Positions 59,444 to 64,000 of a stretch of DNA of 64,000 bases are shown in pieces. The position numbers and the translations under genes are program-made. Position 1 is the first letter of the stretch, and each line of letters begins with the position of its first letter. Below the pieces are notes generated by a model. That model made no database searches and was not told where the DNA came from. It was given only the letters and a program-made list of their open reading frames with translations. This stretch comes from Mucor racemosus (lineage: Eukaryota; Mucoromycota; Mucoromycetes; Mucorales; Mucoraceae), in assembly GCA_027405735.1 (NCBI GenBank), contig JAPEHQ010000003.1, positions 248,001-312,000 of the forward strand, in the 5' to 3' direction.

Positions 59444-61112
59444 ATGGCCGAGTCTTCAGCAGTTATGCCGGTTCATGACGAAACCGTTAAATTATCAAAA
59501 TCAAAAGGTATTAGATAATATCTCCTTTATCATCCTTTTTTTTTCTTCCTTCTTGTTTTGCTTTGTTTTGCTTATATTTTCAGGAACCCTTTTTGTTCAT
59601 TTTGTCAATCAATAGGTTCTCATATGTCTACAATACAAAAGAGAGGGTCTATTTTTACAGTTATTTTGAAGCCTCATAACACTTCATTTCAAACAAGAAC
59701 TTTGGAGTTGAAAGATAAAGTAAAGGTCCGCATTGGTCGACAAACCTCATCAAAGACTGCTCCAACTGCTTTCAATGGCTATTTTGATTCGAAAGTTCTA
59801 TCTAGACAGCACGCCGAGATTTGGTGTGATAAAACCAAAGTAAATAATTAGAGTTTAAGTTTATTAATGAACGTATGCCTAATGATTCCACAGGTTTATG
59901 TAAAAGATGTTAAATCGAGTAATGGTACTTTTGTTAACGAAGAAAGATTATCAAACGAAGGCGAAGAGAGCGAGCCAAAAGAATTACATGATCAAGATGA
60001 AATAGAGTTTGGAATTGATATCTTAAACGATAATGGAGCAAGTAAGCAAATATCGAATTAAATATTAATAGAATGAAATGATGAACATGTAATTTTCTTA
60101 GTCATGTACCATAAGGTATCGTGTTCAGTGCATGTTTTTCCTGTACCATTATCCCAGGTGGATGATGGCATCATAAAAGAACTATCCAATAATCACCATG
60201 TTCAAGTGTATCCAGATCCTCATGTAATTGTTTTTTTTTTATATCTTTATCCTTTTACCTGTTTTCACAGATTCACAAAATATTTAGTTACTAGTCCGAA
60301 AATCTTCAACATCTTCCATCAATACACTCTCATCAGTTAATTCAGACATGACAAATGGATCTTCGTCAACAATAGCAGCAATGTCATCAGGGGGTATAAC
60401 AGGAGGAGGAACTGGTAGTGGAGGAGGAGGAGGAGTAGCAGCAGCCACGGCAGCATCAGGGAAGAGATCAAAGAAATTGGAATCTGTCTTGACCAAATTA
60501 CAGGTATAATGATTTGAAGGAGACATTAATCTTAAAATCAGCTGAAAACTCTAATGTGTTGAACAAAACATTCTTCTTTAAGTCTGAAATAGAGAAATCA
60601 AAACATGTTGAAAATGAATTGAAAACTATCAAAAGCACAGTTATGGATTTAGATAAAGTATTTAGCGAAGATAGATTAAGAAAAAGTGTAAATTTATATT
60701 TTGATTTGCTGTATATGGTGTGTTTATTGATTGTTTCATACAGGATGAACTTCAATTAAGATTAAATCAAGCTGAAGCAACAATTAAATCTTTCGATAAT
60801 AAATGGAAACACCAAAATCAAGCTATACAAACAGCAAAAAGTGAATTACATCGATTGGAAAAAGAACTGAATAACAACAATATTTGCAGATTAGAGCGAG
60901 ATAAAATGAAGCAGGAATTATTAAATGAAAGGCAAAAGGTTAAGGAGCTCGAAGATCGTTTAGAAATACTGTCAAAGCAACAAACGAAAAAACCCACATC
61001 TACTACAACAAGTTTTAGTTTTTTGGATGCCGTTCAGATCAAAAGCATACAAATTTTATTTGCTGTATTAATAGGCGTCATTTCCACTTTATTCTACGTT
61101 TTATGCAATTGA
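59444..61112 (+). CDS. FHA-domain, coiled-coil, tail-anchored protein (SLMAP/Far9/Vps64-like)
   Basis: Likely component of a STRIPAK/FAR-type phosphatase-kinase complex on the nuclear envelope or ER. Exons: 59444-59507, 59616-59839, 59894-60041, 60102-60223, 60288-60687 (with a frame problem at about 60504), 60744-61112. The FHA domain has IGRQTSSKTAP, LSRQHAEIWCDKT and VKSSNGTFVNEERL, so the phosphothreonine-binding Arg, Ser-Arg-His and Asn residues are present. A Gly/Ala/Ser linker and a coiled coil follow, then a single C-terminal membrane segment (IQILFAVLIGVISTLFYVL) with a short tail, making it tail-anchored. The coiled coil changes frame at about 60504: the frame ending SVLTKLQ runs into a stop, while the next frame continues YNDLKETLILKSAEN. 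This may be a base error or a true frameshift. Confidence 0.85.
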
Positions 61113-61627
61113 TAATGTATACTATATATATTCCCCCCCCCCCTTTTTTTTTTATCTTTACTCATTACTACCATCACTTTTTTTTTGTGTAATTTCTCCC
61201 TTCTTTATCACACTCGTTTCAATTGATTGTATAAATATACAGTATATATATTTCCAATTTATTACATGATTTCAATCTATGTACACTATTTTTAATGCCA
61301 ACAACAATCTACTATGAACAACCAAATACGTGGTAACAAAAGCATTTGTTTATTTATTTTTGCCACCAATTTTATAATTATAGCAAAAATATGTAGTAAA
61401 CATATATTTCTCGGATATCAGCTCAGAAACTATAATTGTGAGAACCGAGAGAAAATGAGAGAGAGAGAAAAAGGAGAAAATAGCTTATAATGCTACAATT
61501 ATATAGTTTTTTTTTTTAATATATGTATGAAAGATATGCGTATCAATTACAACATGAGAAAAAAAAAAGGAAGAACAGGTATAAATATATATAATTTTTT
61601 CTTTGCGTCCCACGACTACTACAACTA
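61113..61627. other. Convergent 3' spacer
   Basis: Between the FHA gene (plus) and the Gly/Tyr-rich gene (minus). It has a C-run/T-run junction (about 61132-61152) and AT-rich 3' ends. No exon seen. Confidence 0.6.
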
Positions 61628-62011
61628 CTATTGATAGTCAATCCAACTTCCTCTATGTCTTCCATATTCATAACCCAACATTTGATTCGGATAACCGTAG
61701 CCGTAACTTGATCCATGACGAATTCTGTTAAAGATATTTCGAAGTGTACTTTGTTTATAAGGGTAATAACCACTAGTACCAGCACCATAACCACCATAAC
61801 CACCATAACCACCATAAGCAGCACCAGCACCACCATAACCATAATACCCTTGATTACCCATGTAAGCCTGATTTGGGTAATAACCCGCTCCGGCAGCGGC
61901 ATATGGGTTCATTGCACCGGCATAATAATTATTAGCTGGGTAATTTGTTAGCATTTGTTGACCGTACATTGTTGTAGGTGGGTATGCGTTTCCGTATCCT
62001 CCATAATTCAT
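61628..62011 (-). CDS. Gly/Tyr-rich low-complexity protein
   Basis: The open frame ends IDYQ at 61628. The first ATG in frame is at 62011 (MNYGGYGNAYPP), but coding-like sequence continues upstream (AYPYQQYPYM) to a perfect acceptor (TTATTTAG) at 62041, so a 5' exon is probably missing. The protein is about 128 aa, made of YGG, GYY and NYY repeats, with a basic patch near the C-terminus (RNIFNRIRHGSS). There is no signal peptide in the visible part. Similar Gly-Tyr-rich proteins include phase-separating RNA-binding tails and PGYY-type membrane-associated proteins; which of these this is cannot be decided here. Confidence 0.6.
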   Translation of the reverse strand: MNYGGYGNAYPPTTMYGQQMLTNYPANNYYAGAMNPYAAAGAGYYPNQAYMGNQGYYGYGGAGAAYGGYGGYGGYGAGTSGYYPYKQSTLRNIFNRIRHGSSYGYGYPNQMLGYEYGRHRGSWIDYQ

Positions 62012-62041
62012 ATAAGGATATTGCTGATATGGATATGCCAC

Positions 62042-63697
62042 TAAATAAATAGATTTAGAATTAGAAGAAGAACAGAAGATTCACATGCTGAAATTATACT
62101 TTTATCTGTTTTATAAAGAGTAGATTGATGTTGATTTAATTAAAATTATTATAAATGAGAATAGAAAAAAGGGATAATTTGAGTGAAATATAAAATAAAA
62201 AATAAAAAAAAGTAAATAAAGGGAGAAGAAAGAGAGATTGTTGTTTACTGATTGAATTTGGGAATTATAATAAATCGTCCATATTCACTCACACTCCAAA
62301 ACACTTACATCTCTACCTTAATTTAGACTGCATTTTTTTATATAGCAGATCAATTCCGGATCGCTTTTCACCATGGCAACCGCATAACTCTAGTTATTCA
62401 GTCAGATGACATGTAGAAAAGATATTAGAAATCATATGATACCGGTTCTCTATTTTTTTTTAAATGATAAATTAAGTTGATGTTGGACAGAATGCAAACC
62501 AAGGAATATACTATTGAATTGTATCATTCATCTTTCTTCTTGACGTAAATATATTATTACTGCAAATTCCTATTGTTTAAATGAGCAGCAACAGGATTAG
62601 GCAATGTTGTTGATATAAACTCCATCAAACGTTTTTCTTGCAATTGCCAAAACTGTGTTCATTGTGCTACCATTTCCTGGCGGAAATTGTTGAATTATAG
62701 CCGGGCTCTCTTTCACTATGTAACTCAAAAAAGTAAGTTTATAGTTTTTTTTCACAAACTAATTGATTCAAGAAAGTCAGTGGCATGTAATAGTGAAAAA
62801 AAAAGACCCTCTTTTTAGTTTGTTTTAAAGGGTAGTACAGGTGATGATCATAAATTGTCAATCAATTGAATTATTTTGTATTCATTCTAGTATATCTTTG
62901 ATTATTCATGCATTAGATCAGTATTTCTCGGGACCAATCTTTTAAAGTTTCAAGTGTAATGACAGATGATCTTCAAAGAGTATACACAACATCATACTTC
63001 TTTTTAAAAGACATGTTTTTTTTTGAAACAAAGGATATATATACGATATATACAGTATATGAATCGGGCTATACGACATTTATCAGCGGAGAATAGCTGA
63101 AGAGAATGTATCAGCCTCATCCGCCGCAATCAGTATACATATACTTTGAGCATTAATTGATACGTATATTATATAACGAATTTCAAAACAACAAATGTCT
63201 AGATATGTTTAACATGTTATAAAATAATATGACTTATATTTCAACGTTCAAATATGTACTGAAGCAGCAAAATAATTCTTTAAAGTCTACATTCATATCG
63301 ATTTTTGCTTTTAAGGTACATTATTATTGTAATACAATATTTATACCTATTTATATATATACATTGATAAAGTATTAAGCCAATAAAGATAAGATCATTG
63401 TACAAATTATTGATTTGAATTAATAGCACGCCCAGAAAAAGAAAATGTGAGCAGATTATTATTGTAGGTTATGCTGACCGTTTATAGTAACCAAATTTAG
63501 TTGGATTTCATGAAGGTTTTTATATTGTTGAGTAGTATAAATATGATTAAATAAAGTAAAATGAAGTTGAGATGTATTGTTTGTGTGTGGTTACATATGA
63601 TAAGAATAGTTATTTGACAATTGAAAATAGAGTAGAGTAGAGTAGGGTGAATTATATAAAAAGATTAAATGAACTGTTGATAATAAAAATGACAATC
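62042..63697. other. Intergenic DNA, no gene seen
   Basis: About 1.65 kb of AT-rich sequence between the Gly/Tyr-rich gene and the oxidase-like gene. Any 5' exon of the former should be in the first few hundred bases, but none is clear. No repeat partner found. Confidence 0.5.
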
Positions 63698-64000
63698 TTA
63701 AATCATTAAATCACTAGCTTGATGTTCAACAAAAATTTCAGTACCAAGAGAGGGTACACCATCATAAAGAACATATAATATACCAGCACCAGGTGGATAA
63801 ATAGGAGCAGTAGGTGGTGCAGTAACCTTTAAAGTTTGTAAATCTTCAGAAACCTCATGTTCCAAAAATACATAACGTTGTGACATATGCATTGAATGAG
63901 TACTAAAACCAGTACGAAGTAGACCAACGCGAATCTTTTGTGCATCTTCTTTAGTAGATGCTAAACCATCCAAATTCAATAAAATATCAAAGTTTTCGCC
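63698..64000 (-). CDS. Glyoxal/galactose-oxidase-like protein, partial (C-terminus only)
   Basis: The reading frame enters from the right edge and ends at 63698 (EHQASDLMI). It carries the Early-set/DUF1929 end domain of the copper-radical oxidase family: KIRVGLLRTGFSTHSMHMSQ, RYVFLEHE, and a C-terminal APPTAPIYPPGAGILYVLYDG. The HSMHMSQR segment supplies a histidine copper ligand in active members. The kelch domain, the catalytic Tyr-Cys pair and any signal peptide lie beyond the window, so whether it is an active oxidase is unknown. There is 1.65 kb of empty DNA downstream. Confidence 0.85.
   Translation of the reverse strand, partial: GENFDILLNLDGLASTKEDAQKIRVGLLRTGFSTHSMHMSQRYVFLEHEVSEDLQTLKVTAPPTAPIYPPGAGILYVLYDGVPSLGTEIFVEHQASDLMI

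Noticed and set aside
60284..60526. 80-codon minus frame with proline runs opposite the FHA gene
   Set aside because: Complement of the Gly/Ala linker of the plus-strand gene.
61543..61902. 119-codon minus frame overlapping the Gly/Tyr-rich gene
   Set aside because: Out-of-frame reading of the GGT/TAT repeats giving Val/Met runs; a shadow.

Overview
The window is nuclear DNA of a filamentous fungus, most likely an early-diverging mould of the Mucoromycota (Mucorales-like). This is inferred from very AT-rich intergenic DNA, many short GT-AG introns (about 45-80 nt), a class V-type chitin synthase with a myosin head, a tuberin (TSC2) orthologue, CSN4, and low-complexity poly-Gln/poly-His proteins. 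No species call is possible from sequence alone.

Left block (1-13.5 kb), gene-dense: the C-terminal side of a RhoGAP (minus, cut by the edge), a small zinc-ribbon/OB-fold-like protein, ribosomal protein eS19 (plus), a PAK/STE20-like kinase, a poly-Gln protein of unknown function, a YchF/OLA1-type GTPase with a predicted mitochondrial presequence, and an M28 (PSMA/Vps70/transferrin-receptor-like) membrane peptidase, the last four all on minus.

Middle gene block (21.7-32.8 kb): a large low-complexity Gln/His-rich protein, the myosin-chitin synthase (1923 aa as spliced), and COP9 signalosome subunit 4. A third block (41.8-47.0 kb) is tuberin. The right block (58.3-64 kb) has a SAM methyltransferase divergently paired with an FHA/coiled-coil/tail-anchored protein (SLMAP/Far9-like), a Gly-Tyr-rich protein, and the C-terminus of a glyoxal/galactose-oxidase-like protein cut by the edge.

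Between these blocks (14-20 kb, 33-41 kb, 47-57.6 kb) lies nested repeat DNA. Its core is a roughly 2-kb repeat (R1) carrying an intron-containing fragment of a cytoplasmic dynein intermediate chain WD40 gene. R1 forms one tandem pair on minus (14-17.8 kb), one tandem pair on plus (33-37.8 kb) and a fifth copy at 54-56 kb. Two further repeats (R2, R3) and a shared flank (R4) recur. At least eight insertions with TG...CA ends and 5-bp target duplications (solo LTRs of about five families) and one apparently complete 4151-bp hAT DNA transposon (8-bp target duplication, nine-exon transposase with an open reading frame throughout) sit inside these repeats. Several insertions can be checked against an empty copy of the same repeat elsewhere in the window, which gives a relative order of events. 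No retrotransposon gag/pol was seen, so the retroelements are represented only by solo LTRs. No tRNA, rRNA or CRISPR array was recognised.
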